Counted from the first letter of the stretch, positions 1 through 8,291 are shown. The stretch: 20,542 nt of DNA from NIOZ-UU35 sp964344175 (GCA_964344175.1 CAYFMI010000076.1:1-20542); one strand, 5' to 3'. The notes: generated by a model from the sequence alone, not told the origin. A program made the numbers and translations.

Positions 1-55
<55 letters not shown>

Positions 56-66
56 GTACCGGGGAG

Positions 67-72
67 ATTCTA
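67..72 (-). promoter_or_regulatory. Candidate extended -10 box for the tRNA
   Basis: On the minus strand the sequence TGGTAGAAT ends 11 nt before the mature tRNA 5' end. It matches an extended -10 element (TGN followed by TAGAAT). I see no convincing -35 hexamer. The box lies between the PrsW stop codon and the tRNA, so the tRNA could have its own promoter. Confidence 0.35.
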
Positions 73-93
73 CCACAGACCCCGACTGGGATG

Positions 94-1092
94 CTACGTT
101 GGTGATGCGCGCAACTGTGTGGATAGGGCTGCTAACTCGGTGCGGGTTTTCTTAATAATGGCCTGGTTGTTTTTTTCGTTGCCGAAGCGATGGAGTTGGA
201 ATTTCTTGTGCGCTAATTCCCCACATAGCTGATAGAAGCGTCGTGTGGCCTGGAAACGTCCGGTGGTTAATGCCGATAAGCGCGCCCTGCTCTGTGACCA
301 GGCCGAACAAGCGGTTTTGTATTGGGCCGGGCTGATAACCCCGGCTTCAACCTCGCCTCGCAAATAATGTTTCATGCGCTGCTGGACGCGGTAGATTGCC
401 CACAGGATTATCAAGAACATTAAAAGCCAGCCCGACCAGTCGAAGAGAGTGCCGATGGCCAAGCCCCCCAGGCCGGAGAGCAGGCTGGCTAGCGTGTTGT
501 GAATGGCATGCGCCACCAGTGCAACCCCCCAGCCGATCAGGGGCGCGCCCAATTTTACCCAGATATTACGGCTCAAGCGCGCTGCGGCCAGCCCGATGCC
601 GATGAAGGCTGTGTAAAAGGGGTGCTGCCAGCCAACCAGAATGACGCGCACAAAGACCAGCGTAAACAACCCGCTATATCCGCCCTCCAAATAGCCATAA
701 TTATAAATATAGTACGTGTTCTCGGTGGCGGCAAAACCCAGTGCGGTGATCCCGGCATAAACAATGCCATCCAGCACGGAGTCAAACTCGTTGCGTACAA
801 AAAGATATACCAGCAAAACGGCCAACCCTTTGAGAGTTTCTTCCACCGGTGGAGCAACCAGGGATCCGGTTGCCAGATCGGTGGCGCTTTCCGAGCCGGT
901 GATCAGATAAACCCCCATCCCCAGCAGGGTGTTGACCACAAAGGCGACCCCGGCGGCCACAACAGCCCCCCAGATGAACATGGCGCTCAATAGCACTTTG
1001 GGTTCTTTCTCGTAACGGTCGAGCCAATTTAAGATGAGCGCGAAAACAAACATCGGGCCGAAGCCAAAAAAGAGCGAGAGCATAAACCCCAT
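94..1092 (-). CDS. PrsW-family intramembrane metalloprotease
   Basis: A 332-residue polytopic membrane protein. The PrsW family (related to CAAX/Abi proteases) cleaves membrane proteins such as anti-sigma factors inside the bilayer. The family motifs are visible: the glutamate pair in PPVEETLKG (E84, E85, K88), the ATEN motif (E124, N125), a histidine in GWQHPFY (H157) and AHAIHN (H195, H198), each within or next to hydrophobic segments. About the last 100 residues form a soluble, basic, helix-rich tail. The start at 1092 is supported by AGGAGGT at 97-103; an ATG three codons later is also possible. The substrate is unknown: no sigma or anti-sigma gene is adjacent. The family call is firm; the biological role is open. 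Confidence 0.9.
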   Translation of the reverse strand: MGFMLSLFFGFGPMFVFALILNWLDRYEKEPKVLLSAMFIWGAVVAAGVAFVVNTLLGMGVYLITGSESATDLATGSLVAPPVEETLKGLAVLLVYLFVRNEFDSVLDGIVYAGITALGFAATENTYYIYNYGYLEGGYSGLFTLVFVRVILVGWQHPFYTAFIGIGLAAARLSRNIWVKLGAPLIGWGVALVAHAIHNTLASLLSGLGGLAIGTLFDWSGWLLMFLIILWAIYRVQQRMKHYLRGEVEAGVISPAQYKTACSAWSQSRARLSALTTGRFQATRRFYQLCGELAHKKFQLHRFGNEKNNQAIIKKTRTELAALSTQLRASPT

Positions 1093-1131
1093 GAGGACCT
1101 CCTACATCATTTGGTGCGGGTAGACAGATGG

Positions 1132-1737
1132 TTATCTCAGGATTAAAGCCGTGCGCTGGATATGAGCCTGGTGTGGGGCCAACCCCAGCGCCCGTAATAC
1201 TTCATCGGGCCGCCCGGTTGCTCCGGGCGCGGCGCTGACGTGCATGACCAGACCTGCGCCCTCTACCTGCAAAGATTGGATCAATGGTCTGAGATCGTAT
1301 TCTTTGCCGCGGCGTTCGCGCTTCAGGCTGGGCTGCGCCAGCAATTCCTGCACTCGTGCTGCCAGGTCATCGGGTGGATTTCTCAACACGGCGGAATAGG
1401 CTGCCCCCTGAATGCGTTTCTGCAATTTAGGGCTGTTCTCTTCTTGTTCGATGATTTGCGCGATCGCCAGACCGGGGGGCAGGGCGCGGCTCAATGCGGT
1501 TTCAATCTCTTCGAGTGGAACCTGCACTTCAAGCCAGACTTCGACCAACTCGGCCTGTCCGGTGAAGCCTAAGGGCAGCGCCGCGCCGATGTTGATCTTC
1601 GGGTGCGGGTTGAAGCCCTGGCTGTAAGCCAGCGGTAATTTGGCCCGGCGCAAAGTGCGCTCCCAGGTGCGTTGCAAATCCAGATGGCTGGTGTAACGCA
1701 TAGCGTTGGTTTTTGAAAAAGTAATTTCTAGTTTCAT
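1132..1737 (-). CDS. DUF2344 / TIGR03936 radical-SAM-associated protein
   Basis: A 201-residue protein matching the DUF2344 family, recognised by its opening (NAMRYTSHLDLQRTWER) and the motif SQGFNPHPKI, then ALPLGFTG. In many bacteria this domain is fused to, or encoded next to, the TIGR03960 radical-SAM protein. Here it is a separate gene starting 63 nt after the stop of that partner at 1801. The shared strand and short gap suggest co-transcription. The biochemical role of the pair is not established; a link to RNA or ribosome modification is only suspected from gene neighbourhoods elsewhere. The length is typical for the stand-alone form. The ATG has only a weak purine-rich leader (AAGAG), so translation may depend on the upstream gene. 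Confidence 0.9.
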   Translation of the reverse strand: MKLEITFSKTNAMRYTSHLDLQRTWERTLRRAKLPLAYSQGFNPHPKINIGAALPLGFTGQAELVEVWLEVQVPLEEIETALSRALPPGLAIAQIIEQEENSPKLQKRIQGAAYSAVLRNPPDDLAARVQELLAQPSLKRERRGKEYDLRPLIQSLQVEGAGLVMHVSAAPGATGRPDEVLRALGLAPHQAHIQRTALILR

Positions 1738-1800
1738 TAGGCTCTTGGTCTGGTCAGTCGTGTAACTGATCCGTTTGTCCAGTTATTTTGTCGAGATGGG

Positions 1801-3726
1801 TCAACCGGCCACTTCGACATCTCGGACGATTTGCACGCGTTTGTTGCTGACTTCCGGGCATTGCCAGCTTTCGCCGGGGTTGTCGCGGCGCAGGTCGGCA
1901 AACGTTGGTAAGATGCCGCAGGCAAAGCACTGCTCACGGCAGTCAATGCGGATGCGCCCGTCCAGGCTCCATAGGTAATCCTGGCTGAGGAACTTCTTGC
2001 GTAGGGTCGTGCTGAGGTGTTCCCAGGGGAAAACCTCGTCAAGCGGGCGCTGACGGTGGGTATAGAATTCCGGTTCCAGCCCAACTTCTTCGAAGGCTGC
2101 CGACCAAGCCTCGAAATTAAAATGTTCGCCCCAGGCATCGAATTTAGCGCCCCGCTGCCATGCCTCGTAGACTACCTCGGCCAGGCGCCGGTCGCCGCGC
2201 GAGAGCCAGGCTTCGAGCTGAGTTTCGTAGGGGTTGTTCCAATTGAGCTTAAGGCCTTTGCCGCGCAGTTCTTGTTTGAGTAACTCTTGCTTGGCCTCGA
2301 TTTGTTCGATGGAGTCACACGGCACCCACTGGAAAGGGGTGTGCGGTTTGGGGACAAAGGTACTCACCCCGGCGTTGACCTGGGCGCGCTTGCCGATGGT
2401 CTCACGTCCCACGCGCAGCACGGCCTTGCATACATCGGCAATGGCTTGCACATCTTCGAGCGTTTCAGAGGGGTGGCCGATCATAAAGTAAAGTTTGATT
2501 GTCGGCCAGCCGCGAGCGTAAATTTGACGGGCGGTCTCCAATAGCTGTTTGGTGCTGACCGGTTTGTTGATGATCTGGCGCATCTTTTCGGTGGCGGCTT
2601 CGGGGGCCAGGGTGAAGCCGCCTTTGCGCCCACCTTTGAGGGCGTCCATCAAATCCACCGAGACACTTTCAATGCGCAACGATGGCAGCGAGACCGAGAG
2701 ATGTTGGCCGTCGAAGCGCGCATGCACCTTCTCGACCAACTCCACAACTTGCGTGTAGTCACTGGACGATAGCGAGAGCAGGCCGATCTCTTCGAAGCCG
2801 GTGTGTGCCAGAGCTTCTTCGATAGCAGTCAGCACCTCCTCAACAGGGCGTTCGCGCACCGGGCGGTTGACCATCCCGGCGTGGCAAAAGCGGCAGCCGC
2901 GTGTGCAGCCGCGCATAATCTCAATGGGGGCGCGGTTGTGCACAGTATCCACATAAGGCACGATGAAGCGGGTTGTCGGCGGGGGCAATTGGGCCGTGAT
3001 GCGTTTGACGATGGGGAGCGGTGCATCTGGGTCAAGTTTTTCAATTGCCGCGAATGTTCCATCTTCATGGTAGCGCGCTTCGTAGAGCGCAGGCACATAG
3101 ACACCGGAAATCTGAGACAACTGGCGCAATACATCTGAGCGTTTGGATATTGCCCGCTTCGAGTGTTTGAAGGTTGCGACGCAATCCACAATTTCCTGAA
3201 TGACTTCCTCACCCTCCCCGATGACAAAAGCATCCACAAAGGCGTGCATCGGCTCAGGATTGAAGGTCGAATGTCCCCCCGCGATCACCAGGGGGTGCTC
3301 AGGGCCGCGTGCGGCGCTCAAAAGCGGGATTCCAGCCAGATCCAAAACGTTCAACGCGCTGGCGTAGAGCGTTTCGTAAGGCAGCGTAAAACCGACAATG
3401 TCGAAATCCGTCAGGGGGTGTTTGCTTTCCAGGGAGTACAGGGGCAGGCCCTGCTCCCGCATGGCGGTTTCCATGTCCGTCCAGGGGGCGTAGGCCCGTT
3501 CGGCCAGTACATCCTCGCGCTGGTTGAGCAGATCGTATAAAATCGCCAGCCCCAGGTTCGACATCCCCAGGTCGTAAATATCGGGGAAGACCAGGGCAAC
3601 TTTAGTCTCGATCGCGTCCCAATCCTTGACCACCTGATTGAGTTCACCGCCAGTATAGCGCCCCGGCTTTTGCACCGTGGGCAGAATGGTTTCGAGTTTG
3701 GTTTGAATTTGTTGAGGGGTTAACAT
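1801..3726 (-). CDS. TIGR03960-family B12-binding-domain radical SAM protein
   Basis: A 641-residue radical-SAM enzyme. Residues about 40-185 resemble the cobalamin-binding-like fold seen in this class (VALVFPDIYDLGMSNLG, then IAGGHSTFNPEP and VIGEGEE). The cluster-binding motif CTRGCRFC (C274, C278, C281) marks the 4Fe-4S site that cleaves S-adenosylmethionine. Near the C-terminus a second cysteine group (DCREQCFACGI, then a Cys in WQCPEV) could bind another metal or cluster. The substrate is unknown. The reading frame can be extended upstream to 3747, but I chose the ATG at 3726 because a TATAAT box lies only 9 nt before it, which would place transcription start close to this codon. The DUF2344 partner follows at 1737. 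Confidence 0.92.
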   Translation of the reverse strand: MLTPQQIQTKLETILPTVQKPGRYTGGELNQVVKDWDAIETKVALVFPDIYDLGMSNLGLAILYDLLNQREDVLAERAYAPWTDMETAMREQGLPLYSLESKHPLTDFDIVGFTLPYETLYASALNVLDLAGIPLLSAARGPEHPLVIAGGHSTFNPEPMHAFVDAFVIGEGEEVIQEIVDCVATFKHSKRAISKRSDVLRQLSQISGVYVPALYEARYHEDGTFAAIEKLDPDAPLPIVKRITAQLPPPTTRFIVPYVDTVHNRAPIEIMRGCTRGCRFCHAGMVNRPVRERPVEEVLTAIEEALAHTGFEEIGLLSLSSSDYTQVVELVEKVHARFDGQHLSVSLPSLRIESVSVDLMDALKGGRKGGFTLAPEAATEKMRQIINKPVSTKQLLETARQIYARGWPTIKLYFMIGHPSETLEDVQAIADVCKAVLRVGRETIGKRAQVNAGVSTFVPKPHTPFQWVPCDSIEQIEAKQELLKQELRGKGLKLNWNNPYETQLEAWLSRGDRRLAEVVYEAWQRGAKFDAWGEHFNFEAWSAAFEEVGLEPEFYTHRQRPLDEVFPWEHLSTTLRKKFLSQDYLWSLDGRIRIDCREQCFACGILPTFADLRRDNPGESWQCPEVSNKRVQIVRDVEVAG

Positions 3727-3735
3727 AGCGGGTGG

Positions 3736-3741
3736 ATTATA
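3736..3741 (-). promoter_or_regulatory. TATAAT -10 box before the radical SAM gene
   Basis: A perfect TATAAT on the minus strand, with 9 nt between it and the ATG at 3726. Transcription would start within about 3 nt of the start codon, giving a leaderless or near-leaderless mRNA, consistent with the lack of a ribosome binding site there. The -35 region is weak (TTTAAG-like at 17-18 nt spacing). The box lies just downstream of the repeat-containing end of the transposase remnant. Confidence 0.45.
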
Positions 3742-3753
3742 CCGCATGCGTGA

Positions 3754-3780
3754 AAGACCTTAAAGGCTTTTAAGACCTTA
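3754..3780. repeat. REP-like repeat with two AAGACCTTA copies
   Basis: AAGACCTTA occurs at 3754-3762 and again at 3772-3780, and the centre (CTTAAA...TTTAAG) can fold. The AGACCTT core is also the outer edge of the palindrome at 4148-4180, on the other side of the transposase remnant. The pair looks like REP sequences that once bracketed a RAYT transposase gene. Confidence 0.5.
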
Positions 3781-4147
3781 TGAGTCTGATTTGCTTGAAG
3801 TCGTCGCCCAGTAAGCTTTCGATTTGTTAGTCGTTCACTAAACCGCGATGATAATCTTCGAACCGGGCTGAGCCGCCAAAGCACTCCAGTGTTTCCTTAT
3901 GCACGAGATCAGGGGAGGCACTGGAAATCAGGGCGCGGCAGGATGAATAAGGCTAATCCCGAAAATCTTCCACAAAGCCGTGTTTTTGCGGGTTCTGATG
4001 GATGTAGGCGATGAGATGAATGAAGTGGCCCGCACGGTTTAAAGGTGTGTTCAAAAAGGCTGCCGGTGCGGCCATAGGCCTTGTGGATGGCTTTGGCGCA
4101 GGCGTTGAAAAAGTTGGAGAAGGACTGGCGGGGCGCGATCCTGCGCG
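3770..4147 (-). pseudogene. Decayed REP-associated tyrosine (Y1/IS200-like) transposase
   Basis: The C-terminal half of a Y1_Tnp/RAYT transposase can be read across the minus strand in two frames. The first frame gives FSNFFNACAKAIHKAYGRTG and SLFEHTFKP; after a frameshift the second gives FIHLIAYIHQNPQKHGFVED, then FRD, a stop (TAG at 3953-3955, where the family has Tyr), then PYSSCRALISS, LECFGG, FEDYHRGLVND, a second in-frame stop (TAA at 3827-3829), then LLGDD and the natural-looking end at 3770. The N-terminal half, including the HUH nuclease motif, is missing and is replaced by the palindrome at 4148. It is therefore inactive: truncated, frameshifted and with two nonsense codons. The family reading rests on these conserved blocks in the correct order. 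Confidence 0.85.
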
Positions 4148-4180
4148 AGACCTTTGGGGACTCCGAGTCCCCAAAGGTCT
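4148..4180. repeat. Perfect 15-bp palindrome (REP-like)
   Basis: Arms at 4148-4162 and 4166-4180 are perfect inverted copies (AGACCTTTGGGGACT) around a CCG loop. The palindrome adjoins the truncated 5' edge of the transposase remnant and lies 31 nt beyond the ndk stop codon. It could act as a REP element, and its hairpin could also stabilise or end the ndk transcript, although no U-tract follows. Confidence 0.8.
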
Positions 4181-4211
4181 TAATCCGTACCAAAACAAGT
4201 TTGTGAGGTCT

Positions 4212-4661
4212 TTACTCGAAAATCCAGGTGTCGTTGGCTCGTCCCCAGGCGACCTGCTCTTCAGGCGTGAACCACAATTTGATTTCTAGTTCCCCATTTT
4301 CAGGCGAGTCAGAAGCGTGGGTGATATTACGGCCCACTTCCAGGCCGAAGTCGTGCCGCACCGAGCCGGGCGCTGCCTCGGTGGGGCGGGTGGCGCCCAT
4401 CGTCTGGCGCACAGCTGCCACAGCGTTTGGCCCTTCCCAGACCATCGCCATCACCGGGGCCGAGGTGATGTAGGCGATCAAGCCCTCGTAGAAAGGTTTG
4501 CCTTTGTGAATGCCGTAGTGCGTCTCGGCCAGCTCCTGGCTGACCTGCATGAATTTGGCGGCGTTCAGTTTCAGGCCGCGGCGTTCCAGGCGGGCGATGA
4601 TTTCACCGATCAGGCCGCGTTGCACGCCGTCGGGTTTGACCATTACGAATGTTTTTTCCAT
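4212..4661 (-). CDS. ndk: Nucleoside diphosphate kinase
   Basis: A 149-residue protein of normal length for this enzyme, which moves the gamma phosphate from ATP to other (d)NDPs through a phosphohistidine. The N-terminal MEKTFVMVKPDGVQRGLIGE block and the active-site motif NITHASDS are clear; H115 is the phosphorylated histidine. The start at 4661 is fixed by GAGAGGAG about 8 nt upstream and by the family N-terminus; an in-frame extension to 4727 only reads through a palindromic repeat. The hairpin at 4688-4742 separates it from the large upstream gene on the same strand, and a second palindrome follows its stop, so it may be a single-gene unit. Confidence 0.97.
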   Translation of the reverse strand: MEKTFVMVKPDGVQRGLIGEIIARLERRGLKLNAAKFMQVSQELAETHYGIHKGKPFYEGLIAYITSAPVMAMVWEGPNAVAAVRQTMGATRPTEAAPGSVRHDFGLEVGRNITHASDSPENGELEIKLWFTPEEQVAWGRANDTWIFE

Positions 4662-4687
4662 AAGTATTGCTCCTCTCGAAAAGAAAT

Positions 4688-4742
4688 CCGAAAAATAGGG
4701 GTGTGCGGCGGGCTTTGCCCGCCGCACACCCCTATTTTTCGG
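4688..4742. repeat. Interspersed palindrome, copy A
   Basis: Perfect 26-bp arms (4688-4713 and 4717-4742) around a TTT loop. The outer part is CCGAAAAATAGGGGTGTG and the inner part GCGGCGGGC. The outer core is shared with copies at 11083, 15545 and 18292; the inner arm is specific to this copy. It lies in the gap between the large TPR gene and ndk, 22 bp beyond the former's stop codon on the minus strand, so the RNA hairpin could act as a terminator or processing site even without a clear U-tract. Confidence 0.92.
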
Positions 4743-4763
4743 GTAATTTACTTTTGGGTCTTA

Positions 4764-7700
4764 TTATTTCATTTGCAGCAATTTCTCAATACGCGAGAAA
4801 GTATCCAGCGCTTCTTGCAGTTGGTCGGCCCGCATATAGGCATCCCCCAGCGCTTGTAAGATCTCCGTGTCCATCGGACGCTGCTCGCTGGCCCTTTCGA
4901 GATCGGCAACAACAGCCTCGATGCGCTTACCCTTCTTGATCAGTTGGGCGTAGTGTTCCAGGGCCTCACTGATATTTCCCTGTGCAAAATGCGTTTGGGC
5001 GTCCATCTGCCTGGCATGATGCTCGTCCTCGGGTTGGCCCTCGGGCATATCCATCACTGGGGTCAGGGGAGCGGATTCGGCAGGCGGGGGTGTTTCTTCG
5101 GCGGCGGGAGCCAGCACTTCGAGATAATCACGCAGCCCCTCAACGGTGGCCGAGTCGAATTCGGGGAGCGTCAGGATATCATCCAGCGCATTATAATTGC
5201 CATGCGTATCGCGATGCGAGAAGATGATCTGCGCTTTGCGGAAGCCCATGCCCGGCAAACGCTCCAACTCGATCAGCGATGCCTGGTTGAGATCTAGCTT
5301 TTCAGGCTGCGCTTCTTCGTCGGATGGCTGCCAAGTGTACTCTTTGTCTTCGGCCGCGTCTAGCGCCCAGGCCGGGAGATCACTATCTTTGTCAGCGTCT
5401 TTCAGCCAATCTGGCAACTCGTCATCCTTCGGAGCGGCCTCAGCTTTTGGGGTAATTTCTTCCTCGGGCTGGCGGTCGAATTCACGAATCCAGGTTGGGT
5501 CTTCCAGGGGTTCTTCGTCAACGTCTTTGAGCCAATCAGGCAATTCTTCTTCTGGCGCAGCCTCCTTCGCCTTCGGGCTGGCAGGTTCTTCAACCTCATC
5601 AACACGCTGCATATCCTTGATCCAGTCGGGGGCTTCTTCCTGTTCAAGTTCTGGCGACTCTTCATCCGCCTCGACCCAGGCTGCATCTTTCTGAGGCTCT
5701 GGTTCAGGTGTGGGGCTTTCTTCGTCAAGGTCTTGCAGCCAGGCAGGTATCTCTTCGCTCGCCGGTGTTTCATCAACACTCGGTTCCGCAGACTCGGCGG
5801 TCATATCCGTCATCCACTCTGGGGTTGTTTCTTCAGCAACCTCAGCTGAGGGGGCCGGCTCTTCCGGCTCGACGATTTGAGGCGCAGGTGTTTCGGCGCT
5901 TTCGGGTTCGGCAAAGGCGCCCTCTTGCAGCCAATCGGGAATATCGTCTGGAGCGGCGTCAGGCGTGGGGGGAGTTGGAACCGCGCTTTCGGGTTTGGCT
6001 TTTGCCTCCGGAGACGATTCCTGTGCCCATTCGGGTGGCTCTTTGGGGCGTTCATCGGGGCTGGTCAGCAGTTCCTCTTCAGGGACGCCCTGCTTGGCGG
6101 CCAGACTCTCTAGCCAGGCCATGGCGGCGTCGGCATCAGCGAATTCAGGCGTTGCCTCTTCTACTTCGTCAGCGGGCGGGGCAGGTTCTGCCTCAGATGG
6201 CGATGGCAGCCATTCGGGGAAATCGCTGTCGTTACCTTTTGCGGCAACGGGTTCGAGCGTGTCTTCCGTTTCAACAGATGGGGCCAGCCACTCGGGGTAT
6301 TCGCTTTCCGGTTCAGGCTTGGCTTCTTCCAGTAGATCGTCAATTTGTGGATACACTGGCTCATCATCGGTCTCAATCTCGAGGGCATTGGCGGCCATCT
6401 CGCGTCGGGTGGGTGGGGGCGTATCTTCGGGCTGCGCGGCCTCACTGAGATCGGTCAGCCAATCGGGTGTTTCGGGAGCTTCTTCAGCAGCAGGAGTTTG
6501 CTCATCTTTGGCGAGTACGTCTCCGGCCAACTCATCCAGCCAATCTGGAATAGCCTCCTCCTTGGTTGGCGCTTCAGGCTCCGGTTCGGGTTCTGTCACT
6601 GTGGTTGTCGTATCTTCGAGTGATTGCAGCCAGTCGGGCATGTCTTCGCGTTCGTCAGCGACAACCTGGGTTTCTGCGGTGGGTTCTTCATCTACATCAG
6701 GCGGAGCGATCTTGGCGGTGTCTTGCAGCCAATCGGGAGTTTCCTCGATGACGGCCTGGGGTTCTTCTTCGGGTTGCGTGGGTGCGGGACTCTCAATGGT
6801 ATCTTGCAGCCAATCGGGCAGAGCGGCCTCTGCCGCGGGCGCGGCGGGTTCTTTGGGTTCCTCGGATTCTTCATCTCGCAGGCTATTGAGGAAGTCGGTC
6901 ACGCCGGTTGATTCTTTTTCAGCCGGAAGGCCCTCTTCGGCGGGTTGGCGGTCTTCCTCATGGTCGATGCCTTTGAGCCAGTCTGGCATGCCGTCTGCGG
7001 CAGGATCGGGTTGCGCTATGGGCGTCTCGTCTGGCGCACTTTCCTCGGTATCTTGCGAGGTTGGTGCAGCTTCGTCTGCTGGGGTTTCGCTTTGCATCCA
7101 GTCGGGGATTACACCATCATCGGCAACGTTATCATCATCGAAGAGCGCATCCAATGTCGAAGCATCGTCATCTGATAACAACTCATCAGCGGCCAGGCCG
7201 GTTGCAGCCGCGGCAGCCGGGGCCATGTCTTTGATCCAGTCGGGCAGGTCGGCTTCTACGGCGGCGCTGGCGGGTTCATCTTCTTTATCTGATGCGAAAG
7301 GCGAAGGCCCCTCCTGAAATTCTCCCGTCGCAGGTTCCCACCCGGCATCTTGCATCCACTCTGGAATTTCACGCTCAGAAGGGGCTGCCTCGGGGGTGAG
7401 ATCATCATCGGATGCAGATGCTAACCAATTGGGCACTCCACTTGCGGGTGAGTCTGCTTCTTCCAGATCTACCTCTAGTGAAGCTGCCCAGGAAGGTTGC
7501 GCAGCTCCCACGGATGAGCCATCCCACGCCAGGTGTTCAATGGTTACAGCCTGGTCGGGAACGTCGACAGCGAAGGGCGCATGATCGGAGATATAAGCCT
7601 CATAAGGGTCGAGGGCGTGCAGCCGCTGAAGACAGGCCTGACGGTCATTCTGACGTTCGGTGCCTTCAAGGAGTTCGGCTAAAATGCGGTTGGCCTGGAG

Positions 7701-8291
7701 GCAATAGGGCAGATCGCGAAGCAATGTGCTGCATGTTTCGATCGCTTTGACCGTATCGCCATTACGTTTGTGCATTTCAGCCAAGAGTACGAGCAGGTCG
7801 GCGCGTTTGGGGTCCTCGGTCAATGTGGTGCGTAACTCGGCGATGGCTTGCTGATAATGGCCGCCTTTGGCGTAGGTGCGCGCCAGCGCGCCGTGAGTCA
7901 GGCGCGCTTTGGTAGGTTCCATGCCGTCGCGCTTGCCGTACAGGCGACGAAGTTCGCCCTGAATGGCGGCGTTGTAGGGCTGAACTTCGAAGGCGCGCTC
8001 CATGTTCCATAGGGCTGCACCCAGGTTGCCTTCATCTTCTCGAATGATGCTCATGCCCAGATGGGCGATGAAATCATCTGGAATGGCAGAAAGCACGCGC
8101 TCGAAGATGTCGGCTGCGCTACTGTATCGCTGCGCTTCGAGATAGGCTTTCCCTAGAAGACGGTAAGTATCGATATGTTTGGGGAATGTTTTGAGGATAT
8201 GGCGACAGTGTGCGACAGCCTCATCAGTTTGATTTTCCTTGATGGCATCCTCGATATCACGCAAGTATGCTCTAAGGGGTGTTTTTGTCAT
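4764..8291 (-). CDS. Giant TPR / PDWL-repeat / helix-hairpin-helix protein
   Basis: A 1175-residue acidic protein with no signal peptide. Residues 1-235 form tetratricopeptide-like repeats. Residues about 287-976 are low-complexity Glu/Ala/Pro/Ser sequence in which a short motif, P-[DEN]-W-[LIM] usually followed by Q/K-D/E, recurs about 20 times (PDWLQD, PDWLKD, PEWM, PDWIKDM) roughly every 25-45 residues. Residues 999-1061 are a ComEA-type helix-hairpin-helix domain (LDLNQASLIELERLPGMG), a fold that binds DNA without base specificity in ComEA. Residues 1099-1172 are another TPR pair. The start at 8291 has GGGAGGG upstream. The architecture suggests a cytoplasmic scaffold with many identical docking peptides, a possible DNA contact and TPR ends; this is inference. 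I know no named family for the whole protein. Confidence 0.88.
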   Translation of the reverse strand: MTKTPLRAYLRDIEDAIKENQTDEAVAHCRHILKTFPKHIDTYRLLGKAYLEAQRYSSAADIFERVLSAIPDDFIAHLGMSIIREDEGNLGAALWNMERAFEVQPYNAAIQGELRRLYGKRDGMEPTKARLTHGALARTYAKGGHYQQAIAELRTTLTEDPKRADLLVLLAEMHKRNGDTVKAIETCSTLLRDLPYCLQANRILAELLEGTERQNDRQACLQRLHALDPYEAYISDHAPFAVDVPDQAVTIEHLAWDGSSVGAAQPSWAASLEVDLEEADSPASGVPNWLASASDDDLTPEAAPSEREIPEWMQDAGWEPATGEFQEGPSPFASDKEDEPASAAVEADLPDWIKDMAPAAAAATGLAADELLSDDDASTLDALFDDDNVADDGVIPDWMQSETPADEAAPTSQDTEESAPDETPIAQPDPAADGMPDWLKGIDHEEDRQPAEEGLPAEKESTGVTDFLNSLRDEESEEPKEPAAPAAEAALPDWLQDTIESPAPTQPEEEPQAVIEETPDWLQDTAKIAPPDVDEEPTAETQVVADEREDMPDWLQSLEDTTTTVTEPEPEPEAPTKEEAIPDWLDELAGDVLAKDEQTPAAEEAPETPDWLTDLSEAAQPEDTPPPTRREMAANALEIETDDEPVYPQIDDLLEEAKPEPESEYPEWLAPSVETEDTLEPVAAKGNDSDFPEWLPSPSEAEPAPPADEVEEATPEFADADAAMAWLESLAAKQGVPEEELLTSPDERPKEPPEWAQESSPEAKAKPESAVPTPPTPDAAPDDIPDWLQEGAFAEPESAETPAPQIVEPEEPAPSAEVAEETTPEWMTDMTAESAEPSVDETPASEEIPAWLQDLDEESPTPEPEPQKDAAWVEADEESPELEQEEAPDWIKDMQRVDEVEEPASPKAKEAAPEEELPDWLKDVDEEPLEDPTWIREFDRQPEEEITPKAEAAPKDDELPDWLKDADKDSDLPAWALDAAEDKEYTWQPSDEEAQPEKLDLNQASLIELERLPGMGFRKAQIIFSHRDTHGNYNALDDILTLPEFDSATVEGLRDYLEVLAPAAEETPPPAESAPLTPVMDMPEGQPEDEHHARQMDAQTHFAQGNISEALEHYAQLIKKGKRIEAVVADLERASEQRPMDTEILQALGDAYMRADQLQEALDTFSRIEKLLQMK
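5335..7433 (-). repeat. Degenerate coding repeat (PDWL motifs)
   Basis: Within the large gene, about 20 copies of a short unit, seen on the + strand as variants of CAGCCAATCGGG or CAGCCAGTCGGG, recur at uneven spacing. Trp is always TGG, while the other codons drift and the intervening acidic sequence differs, so the repeat is old or held at the protein level rather than a recent tandem DNA expansion. Confidence 0.8.

Noticed and set aside
4662..4690. Right end of a MITE-like element beside palindrome copy A
   Set aside because: Only CGGA and a pyrimidine-rich stretch resemble the right ends of the other copies when read on the minus strand, and no TAGGACTTACGCA end is present, so only the palindrome was annotated.
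5708..6448. Plus-strand reading frame of 246 codons, Arg/Pro/Leu-rich
   Set aside because: Shadow of the same low-complexity minus-strand coding region; no recognisable domain.
5965..7317. Long plus-strand reading frame (450 codons, Ser-rich with repeated SQSG)
   Set aside because: It is the exact antisense of the PDWL-repeat region; its SQSG units are the complement of the PDW codons, its composition is Ser/Gly/Ala only, and no ribosome binding site precedes it.
5335..7433. Array of short repeats considered as a CRISPR or tandem DNA repeat
   Set aside because: Unit spacing is irregular, the units are only about 12 bp and degenerate, and they stay in one reading frame of a clear gene, so they are protein-level repeats.
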